Notes under the pieces: model-generated
What the model was told of the DNA's origin: nothing
The model's input: only the letters and a program-made list of their open reading frames with translations
Database searches by the model: none
Assembly: GCF_017368475.1 (NCBI RefSeq)
Contig: NZ_JAFNJE010000011.1
Coordinates: 46,937-110,936, forward strand
DNA from: Alteromonas sp. 5E99-2
GTDB lineage: Bacteria > Pseudomonadota > Gammaproteobacteria > Enterobacterales > Alteromonadaceae
Length of the DNA: 64,000 nucleotides
Direction: 5' to 3'
Position numbers and translations under genes: made by a program
Shown: one piece after another, positions 33,649 to 44,568 of the stretch
Layout of the letters: each line of letters starts with the position of its first letter
Position numbering within the stretch: position 1 is the stretch's first letter

Positions 33649-35399
33649 TGGCCGGCGCAAAGCAGTTAGTAAAACCCATGCAGTTTCCTTGGCGATTCTG
33701 GGTGGTGTTGTCGGCAGTGAGTTTAGTTTTTGTGACTTTGGCTGTTCGTGCCGCTTATATTCAGGTCATTGCACCTGACCTGTTAGTTCAAGAAGGCGAT
33801 AGCCGGACCATGCGAACCCGTAATATGCCCAGCTACAGAGGGCTTATTAAAGATCGAAATGGGGTAGAGCTAGCAGTCAGTGTTCCGGTTAGAGCCGTAT
33901 GGGCAGATCCTAAAGTTATCCATGACCAAGGTGGATTACAGTATCACAGACGCTGGTTAGCCTTGGCTGATGTATTGGGTCGAGAAACCACTGACTTAAT
34001 GGAGCGAGTTCAAGATCCCAATCGGCGTTTTGTCTATTTGCAGCGCCAAGTGTCCCCAACTATGGCGAACTATGTGGAACAGCTCGATATTCCCGGTATC
34101 CATTTGCGCAGTGAATCTAGACGATATTACCCAACAGGCGAAGTATCAGCGCAATTGATTGGTATTACTGATGTTGATGATAAAGGCATTGAAGGATTAG
34201 AAAGCTTATACAACGAATGGTTAACTGGCACGCCAGGCGTCAGAAAAATTCGCCGAGATGGCAAAGGTCGTCAAGTTGAAATCTTAGAAGTGAAAGAAGG
34301 CGAACAAGCCGGTGTATTAACCCTTACCATTGACCAGCGAGTGCAAGCATTAGCTTATAAAGCGGTTAAGGAAGCCACTGCCTATTACAAGGCCGATTCT
34401 GTGTCAGCCATTGTCGTTGACGTAGAAAGCGGTGACATTCTAGCCATGGCAAATAGCCCGTCATTTAATCCAAATGATCGACGCAATATCACTGCAAAAT
34501 CGGCTCACCGCATGAGAAACAGAGTTATTACCGATGCCTTTGAACCGGGCTCTTCAATGAAGCCTATTGCGATTTTAGCAGCCCTTGAATTTGGTAACGT
34601 AGAGCCAAACGACACTATTGATACCTCTCCCGGCTGGATGCGGGTGAATGGAAGTTTGGTTCAAGACCCTCGAAATTACGGTGAACTGACTCTAGAACAA
34701 GTGATTCAGAAGTCTAGTAACATGGGCACATCTAGATTGGCCCTAGGGGTACCTAAAGACTTCCTACTGGATATTTACCACAATATGGGATTAATGGACG
34801 ATACTGGCACCAACTTAACGGGTGAAAGTGCGGGTATTTTTAACGAACGTTCTCGTTGGTCCAAACTAGAGCTAGCAACACTTTCGTTTGGTTATGGTAT
34901 TTCGGTTACGCCAGCTCAAATTGCTCGCATGTATACCACTTTGGCATCTGGTGGAATTAAGAAACCGTTGAATATCGTGAAAAACCAACAAGATGATTGG
35001 CAATCAGAACCAGAACGGGTGGTGAGTGAAAAAAACGCTAATGCCATTGTTGAAATGATGGAAAGCGTTACTCAAGAAGACGCTTCGGCTAGAGCTGCAG
35101 GCATTCCAGGATACCGTGTAGCAGGTAAAACAGGTACAAGCCGTAAAGCGATTGCTGGAGGTTATGGCGAAGAATACGTGAATATATTTGCTGGAATTGC
35201 GCCTGTTAGTGACCCTAAATTGGTCACTGTCGTCTTGATTAACGAACCCGGTGGTGATTTATATCACGCAAGTGAAACAGCAGCCCCTGTGTTTTCTGAA
35301 ATTATGGGCGGCGCACTGCAGTTATTGAACATTGCACCTGATGATAGACGGGTTTCATCAACTTACGCCAAGCAAGGAGCGCAAAATGGTGGTGAGTGA
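33648..35399 (+). CDS. ftsI: Septal transpeptidase FtsI (PBP3)
   Basis: FtsI cross-links septal peptidoglycan in the periplasm. The 583-residue protein has one N-terminal membrane helix (about 16-38), a pedestal domain (MPSYRGLIKDRNGVELAVSV), and the transpeptidase domain with SSMK (active-site serine in FEPGSSMKPI), SSN (QKSSNMGTSRLAL) and KTG (VAGKTGTSRKA). All three catalytic motifs are present. The 3' end overlaps murE by 14 bases. Confidence 0.97.
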   Translation: MAGAKQLVKPMQFPWRFWVVLSAVSLVFVTLAVRAAYIQVIAPDLLVQEGDSRTMRTRNMPSYRGLIKDRNGVELAVSVPVRAVWADPKVIHDQGGLQYHRRWLALADVLGRETTDLMERVQDPNRRFVYLQRQVSPTMANYVEQLDIPGIHLRSESRRYYPTGEVSAQLIGITDVDDKGIEGLESLYNEWLTGTPGVRKIRRDGKGRQVEILEVKEGEQAGVLTLTIDQRVQALAYKAVKEATAYYKADSVSAIVVDVESGDILAMANSPSFNPNDRRNITAKSAHRMRNRVITDAFEPGSSMKPIAILAALEFGNVEPNDTIDTSPGWMRVNGSLVQDPRNYGELTLEQVIQKSSNMGTSRLALGVPKDFLLDIYHNMGLMDDTGTNLTGESAGIFNERSRWSKLELATLSFGYGISVTPAQIARMYTTLASGGIKKPLNIVKNQQDDWQSEPERVVSEKNANAIVEMMESVTQEDASARAAGIPGYRVAGKTGTSRKAIAGGYGEEYVNIFAGIAPVSDPKLVTVVLINEPGGDLYHASETAAPVFSEIMGGALQLLNIAPDDRRVSSTYAKQGAQNGGE

Positions 35400-36921
35400 G
35401 TTTGTTCAAAGTATTCGCCCCTTGATGGCAAAGTTTGCGATTGACGTGCCAGACATACGTATTCACGGTTTAACACTAGACAGCCGAAATGCGTCTAAAC
35501 ATATGGCTTTTGTTGCTGTGAAAGGACATAGCCAAGATGGCAGAGATTACATTCCTCAAGCTATAGAACTCGGTACGCCCGTTGTGTTTTCTCAAACTGA
35601 AGACAAAATTACCCATGGCAAAGTGGTGACTCAAGGCAATACACTGGTTGTGTCACTATTCGAATTGCCGGCTATTTTGTCTTCTATCGCAGGGGCATTT
35701 TATGATTATCCTGCGAATAAATTAATCACTATAGGTGTCACCGGAACTAACGGAAAAACCTCCACAGTCAACTTACTTTCTCAAAGTAAGTTGCTTTTAG
35801 GCTGTCGTCCTGCAGCAATTGGCACTTTGGGTAGCGGTGTGTATGAAGGGCTTGAAACCAGTTGGATAGCAACGGATAACGCCAATACCACGCCTGACGC
35901 AATTAATATGCAATATAGAGTTGCAGAGTTTGTTCAACAAGGTGTTACCCACTTAGCTTATGAAGCTTCTTCCCATGCGTTAGTGCAAAATAGAATTGCA
36001 CAAATTAATACTAATGTTGCGGTTTTTACCAACTTATCTAGAGATCATCTCGATTACCATAGCGATATGGAAGATTACGCAGCGGCAAAACGCAGTTTAC
36101 TTAATCAACCAGGGTTACAAGCCGCGGTTATCAACATTGATGACCCATACTCGGCTGATTGGGTAAGGGACGTTACTGAAAAACAATTGAAAGGTGTTGT
36201 GATTGGTGTTGGTACTGACATTGCCACAATTTCGCCAGAATTCAGCCATTGCATAGCCTCAAACGCCACGTACCATTGTGATGGATGTGAATTTACACTG
36301 CAATCGAGTTGGGGAAATGCTGTGATCCGTAGTGGATTAATGGGCGAATTTAATCTTTACAATTTGTTGTCGACCCTTGGTGTGCTCTTAGTGCAAGGCG
36401 AACGGTTTGACGACGTAGTGGCAATGATCCCAAAACTCAAACCTGTGCCAGGTAGAATGGAAGTGTTTGAATTTCGTAATCGCGCCAATATTGTTATTGA
36501 TTATGCCCACACACCAGATGCATTAGACAAAGCGTTATTAGCATTGTCTCAACACGGGCAAACAAAGCCTTGGTGTATTTTTGGCTGCGGTGGCGATAGA
36601 GACAAGGGTAAACGGCCTGAAATGGCAAAAGTGGCGCAAGCTCATAGTAGTAATATCGTGGTCACCACTGATAATTCTCGAACTGAAGCACCAGAAGAAA
36701 TAGAACAACATATTCGACAAGGATTTACTCACCCAGATATCGGTGTATCAAAACCAAGTAGAAAAGAAGCGATCCAATACTGCCTAGATAAGGCGAGTGA
36801 GGGCGATTTAATTCTATTGGCGGGTAAAGGCCATGAAACTTATCAAATTATCGACAATAACTACATCAATTATGACGAACGCGCTTACGTGATGCAGTTG
36901 CAAAAGGAGCTAGCACAATGA
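35386..36921 (+). CDS. murE: UDP-MurNAc-tripeptide ligase MurE
   Basis: MurE adds the third stem amino acid, meso-diaminopimelate in Gram-negatives. I start at ATG 35386, preceded by AAGGAG, instead of 35332; this gives 511 residues. The ATP loop GVTGTNGKTSTVNLL is clear, as are NANTTPDAI and the closing LLAGKGHETYQI. The substrate motif that is usually DNPR in DAP-adding enzymes reads DNSR here (TTDNSRTEAPEEI): the arginine is kept but proline is serine. DAP is still the likely substrate. The stop overlaps murF by four bases. Confidence 0.96.
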   Translation: MVVSEFVQSIRPLMAKFAIDVPDIRIHGLTLDSRNASKHMAFVAVKGHSQDGRDYIPQAIELGTPVVFSQTEDKITHGKVVTQGNTLVVSLFELPAILSSIAGAFYDYPANKLITIGVTGTNGKTSTVNLLSQSKLLLGCRPAAIGTLGSGVYEGLETSWIATDNANTTPDAINMQYRVAEFVQQGVTHLAYEASSHALVQNRIAQINTNVAVFTNLSRDHLDYHSDMEDYAAAKRSLLNQPGLQAAVINIDDPYSADWVRDVTEKQLKGVVIGVGTDIATISPEFSHCIASNATYHCDGCEFTLQSSWGNAVIRSGLMGEFNLYNLLSTLGVLLVQGERFDDVVAMIPKLKPVPGRMEVFEFRNRANIVIDYAHTPDALDKALLALSQHGQTKPWCIFGCGGDRDKGKRPEMAKVAQAHSSNIVVTTDNSRTEAPEEIEQHIRQGFTHPDIGVSKPSRKEAIQYCLDKASEGDLILLAGKGHETYQIIDNNYINYDERAYVMQLQKELAQ

Positions 36922-38324
36922 TTGCTCAATCACTTAGTTGGGTTGCACAACAAGTTAACGGTGTTTTAACAGGGGAAGACCTGCAAATAAAACAAGTGAG
37001 CATAGATACACGAACGTTGGGCGATGGCGATTTGTATATTGCCATTACAGGCGACAACTTTAATGGTCATGATTTTGTTTTAAGCGCACAAAAAGCTGGA
37101 GCCGCTGCAGCCATTGTAAGTGAAGATCTTGATGTGGATTTCCCAACGATTAAGGTGGAAGACACTAAAGTCGCACTGGGATTATTGGGTAAAGCAGTAA
37201 AACAAGACGTCGCACCCAAAACTATTGCTATTACAGGTTCAAGTGGCAAAACCACAGTAAAAGAGATGTGCGCTTCAATATTAAAACGCAGAGGTGAAGT
37301 GCTTGCCACTGAAGGCAACTTTAACAACGATATCGGTGTGCCGCTAACCTTGTTGAATTTAGAGCCTAAACACGAATACGCCATTTTAGAATTAGGCGCG
37401 AATCACTTAGGCGAAATTGCTTACACAGTTGATCTTGTTAAGCCTAATGTCGCAACAATCGTTAACGCAGCGGCGTCTCACCTAGAAGGGTTTGGCAGTT
37501 TATTTGGTGTTGCTCGTGCTAAGAGTGAAATATTCAAAGGTTTAGGTAAAAATGACATCGCTATAGTGAATGCAGATAGTCAATTTGCAGACTTTTGGTT
37601 GGGTAAACTAAAGCGTCAAAAAGTAAAACAATTTTCTTCGACGGGTAAAAACGGTACGACGGATTTTTACGCCAAAGATGCCATCATTAACTTAGATGGC
37701 TGTGCTGAGTTTATTCTGTGTACGCCCATTGGCGAAATTGATGTGAACTTATGTTTACCAGGTACTCATAACGTAGGGAATGCATTGTTAGCAGCCGCCT
37801 TAGCTATTGAAGTCGGAGCGTCTTTAGAGGACGTTCGCGATGGATTAGCGAGTATGGAACAGGTGCACGGAAGGTTAAATGTAAAGCAACTGGGGCCGAA
37901 CGTACGGCTACTCGATGACAGTTACAACGCCAATGTTGCATCAGTAAATGCGGCAATTGATTTGCTCGCGAGTTTTTCTGGCCGTCGAGTTTTAGTCCTT
38001 GGTGATATGGCTGAGCTAGGCGAAAAGTCGAAACATTACCATGAACAAGTGGGCCGTTACGCTTATGAAAACGGTGTAGATACCTTATATACCATGGGTA
38101 AATTGAGTCAGCATGCTTCAGAGGGGTTTGGAGAAGGAGCGATCCACCATTCTCAATTAGACGACTTAATGCAGTCTTTGCAGGCGGGGCTTGCCGCAGA
38201 ATATCGCGATGTCACCATACTTGTAAAAGGGTCTCGAAGTTCAAAAATGGAAGTGGTTGTAAAAGCCATCGAGGAGTCGAGCCTGGGAAAGCGTGATCGC
38301 CGTCGGGAGCGCTTAGCATGTTAA
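36918..38324 (+). CDS. murF: UDP-MurNAc-pentapeptide synthetase MurF
   Basis: MurF adds D-Ala-D-Ala to the UDP-MurNAc-tripeptide. The 468-residue protein has the N-terminal uridine-binding part ([20 protein letters not shown]), the ATP loop [38 protein letters not shown], and the C-terminal [18 protein letters not shown] and [10 protein letters not shown]. It overlaps mraY by seven bases. Confidence 0.97.
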   Translation: MIAQSLSWVAQQVNGVLTGEDLQIKQVSIDTRTLGDGDLYIAITGDNFNGHDFVLSAQKAGAAAAIVSEDLDVDFPTIKVEDTKVALGLLGKAVKQDVAPKTIAITGSSGKTTVKEMCASILKRRGEVLATEGNFNNDIGVPLTLLNLEPKHEYAILELGANHLGEIAYTVDLVKPNVATIVNAAASHLEGFGSLFGVARAKSEIFKGLGKNDIAIVNADSQFADFWLGKLKRQKVKQFSSTGKNGTTDFYAKDAIINLDGCAEFILCTPIGEIDVNLCLPGTHNVGNALLAAALAIEVGASLEDVRDGLASMEQVHGRLNVKQLGPNVRLLDDSYNANVASVNAAIDLLASFSGRRVLVLGDMAELGEKSKHYHEQVGRYAYENGVDTLYTMGKLSQHASEGFGEGAIHHSQLDDLMQSLQAGLAAEYRDVTILVKGSRSSKMEVVVKAIEESSLGKRDRRRERLAC

Positions 38325-39400
38325 TGTTGTTGGCCGATTGGCTAGCTCAATATGAGCCAGGGTTTAACGTATTTAGTTATCTTACTCTAAGATCAATACT
38401 GAGCACCTTGACGGCGTTACTCATCGCAATTTTAGTGGGCCCTGTAATGATTCGTTTTTTACAGCGTTTGCAGATAGGCCAAACCATAAGAGACGATGGT
38501 CCAGAAAGTCATCTAGCTAAATCAGGCACACCAACTATGGGTGGTGTACTCATTTTAATTGCTATCGTTTTTAGCACCTTGCTTTGGGCCGACCTAACCA
38601 ACCATTATGTGTGGGTAACATTGTTTGTTACCGTGAGTTATGGGGTGATTGGTTTCGTTGACGATTACCGAAAGGTCATCCGCAAAGATTCAAAAGGCCT
38701 TATTGCTAGATGGAAGTATTTTTGGTTGTCTGTAGTCGCTATTGCGGTGTCTTTCTATCTTTATCAATCAGCTAGTTTAGAAGCGGAAACCGCTTTATTG
38801 GTGCCGTTTTTTAAAGAAGTTATGCCACAACTCGGGCTTTTCTACATGGTGGTGGTGTACTTTGCCTTAGTGGGAACCAGTAACGCGGTTAACTTAACCG
38901 ATGGCCTTGATGGCTTAGCTATTGTCCCAACCATTTTGGTTGCGGGAGCCTTTGCCATTTTTGCTTATGTAACCGGTAACCTAAATTTTTCTGAATACCT
39001 CAATATTCCACATATCGAATTTACTAGTGAGTTAACGGTTGTTTGCACTGCCATGGTGGGTGCAGGCTTGGGCTTTCTATGGTTCAACACATACCCAGCG
39101 CAAGTATTTATGGGCGATGTAGGCTCATTAGCATTAGGTGGTGCCTTAGGTACACTGGCTGTACTAGTACGCCAAGAAATCGTGTTGATTATTATGGGCG
39201 GAGTGTTTGTTATGGAAACGCTTTCGGTAATTTTACAAGTGGGTTCGTTTAAATTACGAGGCAAGCGTATTTTTAAAATGGCACCCATTCATCATCATTT
39301 TGAGCTTATGGGCTGGCCAGAACCTCGTGTTATTGTACGGTTTTGGATAATCTCTCTTATTTTGGTTCTTGTGGGTTTAGCTACCCTGAAATTGCGATAG
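38318..39400 (+). CDS. mraY: Phospho-MurNAc-pentapeptide translocase MraY
   Basis: MraY transfers phospho-MurNAc-pentapeptide to undecaprenyl phosphate, making lipid I at the inner membrane. The 360-residue, ten-helix protein carries the catalytic signatures [43 protein letters not shown] with the magnesium-binding aspartates, [12 protein letters not shown], and the cytoplasmic histidine loop [14 protein letters not shown]. The annotated ATG overlaps murF; an ATG two codons on is also possible. Confidence 0.97.
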   Translation: MLMLLADWLAQYEPGFNVFSYLTLRSILSTLTALLIAILVGPVMIRFLQRLQIGQTIRDDGPESHLAKSGTPTMGGVLILIAIVFSTLLWADLTNHYVWVTLFVTVSYGVIGFVDDYRKVIRKDSKGLIARWKYFWLSVVAIAVSFYLYQSASLEAETALLVPFFKEVMPQLGLFYMVVVYFALVGTSNAVNLTDGLDGLAIVPTILVAGAFAIFAYVTGNLNFSEYLNIPHIEFTSELTVVCTAMVGAGLGFLWFNTYPAQVFMGDVGSLALGGALGTLAVLVRQEIVLIIMGGVFVMETLSVILQVGSFKLRGKRIFKMAPIHHHFELMGWPEPRVIVRFWIISLILVLVGLATLKLR

Positions 39401-39403
39401 TGA

Positions 39404-40813
39404 ATGACTATTATGACGTCGCAATCGCCTTCTCATTCTTCTATATGGAATTCGCTCAATAAAAAGCGAATTGTAGTTGTGGGCGGCGGTAAAACTGGAC
39501 TTTCGGCAGTGCACTATCTTTATCAACAAGGAAGCCTAGTCTCACTTGTGGATGGGGACGAAACAAAACAACTAAATCCAGAGATTCAAGATTGCTTAGA
39601 AGATAGCTATTTTGGTAAAAACTGTGAAATCCCTTGGTCTCACATAGACGGTGTGGTGTTAAGCCCGGGTATTGCGCCAACAAACTTTTTGTTATCAGGT
39701 GCCCGGGAATTCAATATTCCTATCATTGGCGATATCGAATTGTTTGCATATGGAATGGTTGCGCGAAAAAAGAGCAAAAAAACACAAGTTCCTCTTGTTG
39801 GTATTACTGGCTCAAATGGTAAAACCACCGTTACCTTACTGGTTGAACATATCCTCAATAGTCAAGGAAAACGGGCTATTGCAGTAGGCAATGTAGGCGC
39901 GCCTGCATTGGATTTATTACTTTTACCGGATTGTGATTTCCCAGATTACATTGTTTTAGAGCTATCTAGTTTTCAATTGGAGATGACGGCATCTTTGAGT
40001 TTGGAAGTCGCTTGTTACTTAAACTTAAGTGAGGACCACTTAGATAGGCACAGTACACTTAAGCATTACAATAACGCCAAACAGCGTATATACAACAATG
40101 CAAAAAGCGCAGTCTACTGGCAAGACCAAACCTATACTCATCCTGAAAAACAATTTTCGATTAATAGCCGTATCAGTTTTTCTGTTAACGATAATACAGA
40201 GCACAGCAGCTGGAATCTAAACGCTAATAATGATGTATGTTATCAGAGTAATATTTTGTTAGCAGCATCAGACGTTCCTTTGTCAGGGTTACACAATATT
40301 CTAAATGTGCAGGCAGCCGCGGCAATTACACATGAATTGGGTGTGTCATTGAATGTCATCGCTGAAAGAGTGCAAACGTTTTTAGCACCGCCACATCGCT
40401 GTATTACCGTTGCTCGAAACAACAATATTCAATGGATAGATGATTCTAAAGCGACGAACCCCGGAGCGACTCTTGCAGCGTTAGAAGGCATTGGTCCGCT
40501 CGTAAAAGGTAAGCTGATTCTTATTGCTGGCGGCGATGCAAAAGGTGCTGATTTGTCTCTTTTAGCCCCAGCTATGAACCGTTATGTATCTATGGTGATC
40601 ACTATAGGTAAAGACGCCGAGCTTTTCCAAGGTTTGGCTCCTGCACGGTTACAAGTTGATTCTTTGGATATCGCGGTCAAAATGGCCTTCGATATGGCGA
40701 AAAGTGGCGATATCGTGCTGTTGTCTCCAGCGTGTGCAAGCATTGATATGTTTGATAACTACGTTCACCGAGCGCAGGTATTTGTGGAAGCCATTCAACG
40801 GTGGGCTGCGTAA
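39404..40813 (+). CDS. murD: UDP-MurNAc-L-Ala:D-Glu ligase MurD
   Basis: MurD adds D-glutamate to UDP-MurNAc-L-alanine. The 469-residue protein has an N-terminal Rossmann region (RIVVVGGGKTGLSAVHYLY), the ATP loop GITGSNGKTTVTLLVEHI, LELSSFQLE, NLSEDHLDRHSTLKHYNNAK, and SKATNPGATLAALEG. It is slightly longer than E. coli MurD (about 438), with an insertion near residues 225-270. The final A of its TAA is the first base of the ftsW ATG. Confidence 0.96.
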   Translation: MTIMTSQSPSHSSIWNSLNKKRIVVVGGGKTGLSAVHYLYQQGSLVSLVDGDETKQLNPEIQDCLEDSYFGKNCEIPWSHIDGVVLSPGIAPTNFLLSGAREFNIPIIGDIELFAYGMVARKKSKKTQVPLVGITGSNGKTTVTLLVEHILNSQGKRAIAVGNVGAPALDLLLLPDCDFPDYIVLELSSFQLEMTASLSLEVACYLNLSEDHLDRHSTLKHYNNAKQRIYNNAKSAVYWQDQTYTHPEKQFSINSRISFSVNDNTEHSSWNLNANNDVCYQSNILLAASDVPLSGLHNILNVQAAAAITHELGVSLNVIAERVQTFLAPPHRCITVARNNNIQWIDDSKATNPGATLAALEGIGPLVKGKLILIAGGDAKGADLSLLAPAMNRYVSMVITIGKDAELFQGLAPARLQVDSLDIAVKMAFDMAKSGDIVLLSPACASIDMFDNYVHRAQVFVEAIQRWAA

Positions 40814-42027
40814 TGGAGCAAACTATCCAACATAAAGTCTATGATAACGGACTCATTTACGCGTCTTTAGCGTTAATGGCTATTGGTTTAATTATGGTGA
40901 CATCTGCGTCTATGCCAGTTGCTGACCGACTTTTCGATAACCCATTTCACTTTGCTATTCGCCATGGCGTATACCTTATTGCAGCAATAATTGCGGGTAT
41001 GGTGTTTGTGCAAGTGCCAATGCACTTATGGCAACGACTGAACCCTTGGTTATTGTTGGTAGCTATATTGTCACTGCTGGCAGTGTTAGTTATTGGACAC
41101 ACTGTAAATGGCGCCAAGCGTTGGATATTGATTGCAGGTTTTACTGTGCAACCTGCTGAGATAGCTAAACTGTTTTTCTTTGCGTATTTAGCAGGTTATT
41201 TAGTACGTCGTTATGAAGAAGTCACCGAAAACTTAAAAGGCTTTATCAAGCCGCTCGTCGTCTTTTTCTTGTTAGCGTTACTACTGCTTTTACAACCGGA
41301 TTTCGGTACTGTGGTGGTGATGTTTACCACCACTATCGGCTTACTGTTTTTAGCGGGTGCTAGACTTTGGCAGTTCTTTGCCTTGGTGTTTGTAGGTTTA
41401 ATGGCCGTTGTTGCCCTTATCGTATTTGAAGAATATCGCCTACGACGAGTTACATCATTTTTAGACCCTTGGGCGGACCCCTTTGGTAGTGGGTATCAAT
41501 TGACCCAATCACTAATGGCTTATGGTCGTGGTAGTGTGTTTGGTCAAGGGCTGGGGAATAGCTTGCAAAAATTGGAATTTTTACCTGAAGCACACACAGA
41601 TTTCATCATGGCAATACTCGCAGAAGAACTAGGGTTTGTGGGTGTGATGGTTGTGTTACTGTTATTACTCTTTTTAGTTATTAAAGCGCTTCTTATCGGA
41701 CAGCAGGCCATGGAGCAATCTCGTCCTTTCGAAAGTTATTTTGCTTACGCAATTGGCATTTGGTTTAGTTTTCAAACGGCAGTAAACGTAGGCGCAAGCG
41801 CAGGTATATTACCCACAAAAGGCTTAACCTTACCTCTTGTGAGTTCTGGCGGCTCTAGTTTGATTATTATGACCATAGCAGTTGCGGTGCTAATGCGCAT
41901 AGATTTTGAATGTAAAGTAGAAGGTATTCAGGCCATTAGTAAAGGTTCGAACAAAGCCAAAAAGAACAAGCATAAAGCCAACTCTGAAAGCCAAGAAATA
42001 CCACCAGAAGGAGTCGCTAATGCCTAG
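40813..42027 (+). CDS. ftsW: Septal peptidoglycan glycosyltransferase FtsW
   Basis: FtsW is the SEDS-family polymerase that works with FtsI at the septum. The start is ATG 40813, sharing a base with the murD stop; an earlier in-frame codon at 40801 is not needed. The 404-residue protein has about ten helices with the SEDS signatures NGAKRWILIAGFTVQPAEIA, LLQPDFGTVVVM, LPEAHTDFIMAILAEELGFVG and LPLVSSGGSSLIIM. The C-terminal tail is basic and cytoplasmic. It overlaps murG by eight bases. Confidence 0.97.
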   Translation: MEQTIQHKVYDNGLIYASLALMAIGLIMVTSASMPVADRLFDNPFHFAIRHGVYLIAAIIAGMVFVQVPMHLWQRLNPWLLLVAILSLLAVLVIGHTVNGAKRWILIAGFTVQPAEIAKLFFFAYLAGYLVRRYEEVTENLKGFIKPLVVFFLLALLLLLQPDFGTVVVMFTTTIGLLFLAGARLWQFFALVFVGLMAVVALIVFEEYRLRRVTSFLDPWADPFGSGYQLTQSLMAYGRGSVFGQGLGNSLQKLEFLPEAHTDFIMAILAEELGFVGVMVVLLLLLFLVIKALLIGQQAMEQSRPFESYFAYAIGIWFSFQTAVNVGASAGILPTKGLTLPLVSSGGSSLIIMTIAVAVLMRIDFECKVEGIQAISKGSNKAKKNKHKANSESQEIPPEGVANA

Positions 42028-43129
42028 TGCAGTAATTATGGCGGGTGGTACCGGTGGACACATTTTTCCGGCTTTGGCCGTGGCTAAACAGTTAAAACAG
42101 CAGGGCTGGGACATTGTTTGGCTAGGTACGGCTGATAGAATGGAAGCCGAACTGGTTCCCAAACACGGTTTTCCAATTCACTTTTTACCGGTAAAAGGGC
42201 TTAGAGCAAAAGGTCTTATACATAAAATATCGGCTCTATTGGGCTTAGTGAAAAGTGTTTTCTCCGCTTTTAAACCTATCCGTCAATACAAGGCAGATGT
42301 TGTTATTGGTTTTGGTGGTTATCCGAGTTTTCCAGGCGCTGTGGCAGCAAAATTTCTGGGTAAGCCAGTTATTATTCATGAACAAAATGCAGTGGCTGGG
42401 CTGACTAATAAGTTGTTGGGGAAAGTTGCTTCACAGGTATTTTTGGGTTTCCCAAGTGCAGCCAGTGCTTTTAATAAAAAGGCTGGGCAACTCCATGTCG
42501 TAGGTAACCCAGTTCGTGAAGATATCGTTGAAAAGCACTATTTTGTTAACGAAAGCCAATCTGTGAATAATAGCCCAACAGAAGCGCAACCTCGTCCGTT
42601 TCGTTTATTGGTTATTGGTGGTAGTTTAGGGGCGAAAGTGCTCAATGAAACGCTTCCAGAATGTATTCAAAAATTGTCAACGGTTCATACTATTGATATT
42701 TGTCATCAGTGTGGAAAAGATAATGAGAGCGCAGTAAGTGCTTATTATCAAAATTGTACTGGGAATATCAATGTTGTTTCTTTCATTGAAGATATGGCCG
42801 GTGCCTATCAGTGGGCTGATGCGGTAGTATGCAGAGCCGGCGCACTAACCGTATCTGAAGTGGCGAAAGCCGGTATTACAGCGTGTTTTGTACCTTTACC
42901 TCATGCCGTTGATGATCACCAAACAAAAAATGCACAGTTTTTAGAACAAAAAGGCGCTGCTGTGGTCGTTCGACAATCTGAATTGGCATTGAAATTACCC
43001 GATTTGTTATCCTCATGGATTACACAACCCAGCCTTTGTGCCGAGATGGGAAAAGTAGCAAACCAGTGTTTACCTAGTGATGCGACCGAACAATTAGTCG
43101 CAGCATGCACGCAGTATATTAAGGAATAA
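42020..43129 (+). CDS. murG: Lipid II synthase MurG
   Basis: MurG transfers GlcNAc to lipid I on the cytoplasmic face. The 369-residue GT-B enzyme has the first glycine loop [44 protein letters not shown], the second loop [13 protein letters not shown], and the donor-site [20 protein letters not shown] precedes the ATG. Two bases separate it from murC. Confidence 0.97.
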   Translation: MPSAVIMAGGTGGHIFPALAVAKQLKQQGWDIVWLGTADRMEAELVPKHGFPIHFLPVKGLRAKGLIHKISALLGLVKSVFSAFKPIRQYKADVVIGFGGYPSFPGAVAAKFLGKPVIIHEQNAVAGLTNKLLGKVASQVFLGFPSAASAFNKKAGQLHVVGNPVREDIVEKHYFVNESQSVNNSPTEAQPRPFRLLVIGGSLGAKVLNETLPECIQKLSTVHTIDICHQCGKDNESAVSAYYQNCTGNINVVSFIEDMAGAYQWADAVVCRAGALTVSEVAKAGITACFVPLPHAVDDHQTKNAQFLEQKGAAVVVRQSELALKLPDLLSSWITQPSLCAEMGKVANQCLPSDATEQLVAACTQYIKE

Positions 43130-43131
43130 CC

Positions 43132-44568
43132 ATGCCCGCAGATTTGAACTTTCAAAGTCCACAAATGCGCAAAGTCACTCGTATCTTTTTCATTGGTATC
43201 GGCGGTGCAGGTATGGGTGGAATAGCTGAAGTACTTTTAAATGAAGGCTATCAAATTGCAGGTTCTGATCTTGCCAAAAATGCGATGACAGAGCGTTTAG
43301 AGAATTTAGGCGCTGACATTATGGTTGGACATGCATTCGATAATCCTAAAAACGCTAACGTAGTGGTAGTGTCTAGTGCTATTGACGAAAGTAACCCTGA
43401 AATTTTATATGCCAAAGAGCATCGTATTCCCATTATTCGCAGGGCAGAAATGTTAGCTGAGTTGATGCGTTTTCGCTATGGCATTGCTGTTGCGGGGACT
43501 CATGGGAAAACCACGACTACCAGCTTAATTGCGACTATATTTGCTGAAGCAAACACCGATCCCACATTTGTTATTGGCGGTCTTTTAAATAGTGCGGGTA
43601 CCAATGCAAAGCTGGGTAGTAGTCGTTATTTAATTGCTGAAGCTGATGAAAGCGATGCGTCGTTTTTACACCTTCAGCCTATGGTGTCAGTGGTGACCAA
43701 TATTGAAGCTGATCACATGGATACCTATGACGGTGACTTTTCAAAAATGGAAGATACCTTCATTGAGTTTTTGCACAACTTACCATTTTATGGTCATGCA
43801 GTGGTATGCGGTGACGACCCGGTTATTCAATCATTACGTAGTCGAATTGGCCGCAGTGTGACGACTTATGGGATCCATGCGGATAACGATTATCGTGCAG
43901 AAGCAGTGACTAGTCATTTTAATCAAACCCAGTTTATTGCTAAAAGGCAAGGTTATGATGACCTTTCTATTAGGTTGAATATGGTCGGTCATCACAATGT
44001 CTTAAATGCGCTTGCTGCGATAGCAGTGGCCACAGAAGAAGGGCTTGCAGACTCTGCCATTTTATCTGCCCTTCAAGGGTTTGGTGGAATTGGGCGTCGT
44101 TTCGATGTGACGTCTGGTGTTCCATGTAAACAAGGTGAATTTACCCTAGTTGATGATTATGGGCATCACCCTACAGAAGTAAAAGCAACGTTAAGCGCGG
44201 CGCGGACAAATTGGCCAGACAATAAAATCGTCATGATTTATCAACCTCATCGCTATACTCGTACTCGAGATTTGTACGAAGATTTTGTCGATGTGTTGTC
44301 AGGTGTTGACGCGCTGCTAATGCTCGACGTTTACGCTGCCAGTGAGCACCCGATTGATGGCGCAGACAGTAAATCTCTGTGCCGTTCTATTCGTCAACGA
44401 GGAGACGTAGAGCCTGTGTATGTAGGAAGTATTTCAAAGTTAGATGGAATTTTAGACAATATTGTTGGTAACGGTGATATTGTAATGGCGCAAGGGGCTG
44501 GAAACGTCAGTCAAATTGCAAAATTACTGGTTAATAGAAAGTTAGATATGCAAAGAGATAGTCAATGA
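43132..44568 (+). CDS. murC: UDP-MurNAc:L-Ala ligase MurC
   Basis: MurC adds the first stem residue, L-alanine. The 478-residue sequence has the N-terminal [20 protein letters not shown], the ATP loop [35 protein letters not shown], and the C-terminal [18 protein letters not shown] and [16 protein letters not shown]. All hallmark motifs are present and the length is normal. It overlaps ddl by four bases. Confidence 0.97.
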   Translation: MPADLNFQSPQMRKVTRIFFIGIGGAGMGGIAEVLLNEGYQIAGSDLAKNAMTERLENLGADIMVGHAFDNPKNANVVVVSSAIDESNPEILYAKEHRIPIIRRAEMLAELMRFRYGIAVAGTHGKTTTTSLIATIFAEANTDPTFVIGGLLNSAGTNAKLGSSRYLIAEADESDASFLHLQPMVSVVTNIEADHMDTYDGDFSKMEDTFIEFLHNLPFYGHAVVCGDDPVIQSLRSRIGRSVTTYGIHADNDYRAEAVTSHFNQTQFIAKRQGYDDLSIRLNMVGHHNVLNALAAIAVATEEGLADSAILSALQGFGGIGRRFDVTSGVPCKQGEFTLVDDYGHHPTEVKATLSAARTNWPDNKIVMIYQPHRYTRTRDLYEDFVDVLSGVDALLMLDVYAASEHPIDGADSKSLCRSIRQRGDVEPVYVGSISKLDGILDNIVGNGDIVMAQGAGNVSQIAKLLVNRKLDMQRDSQ

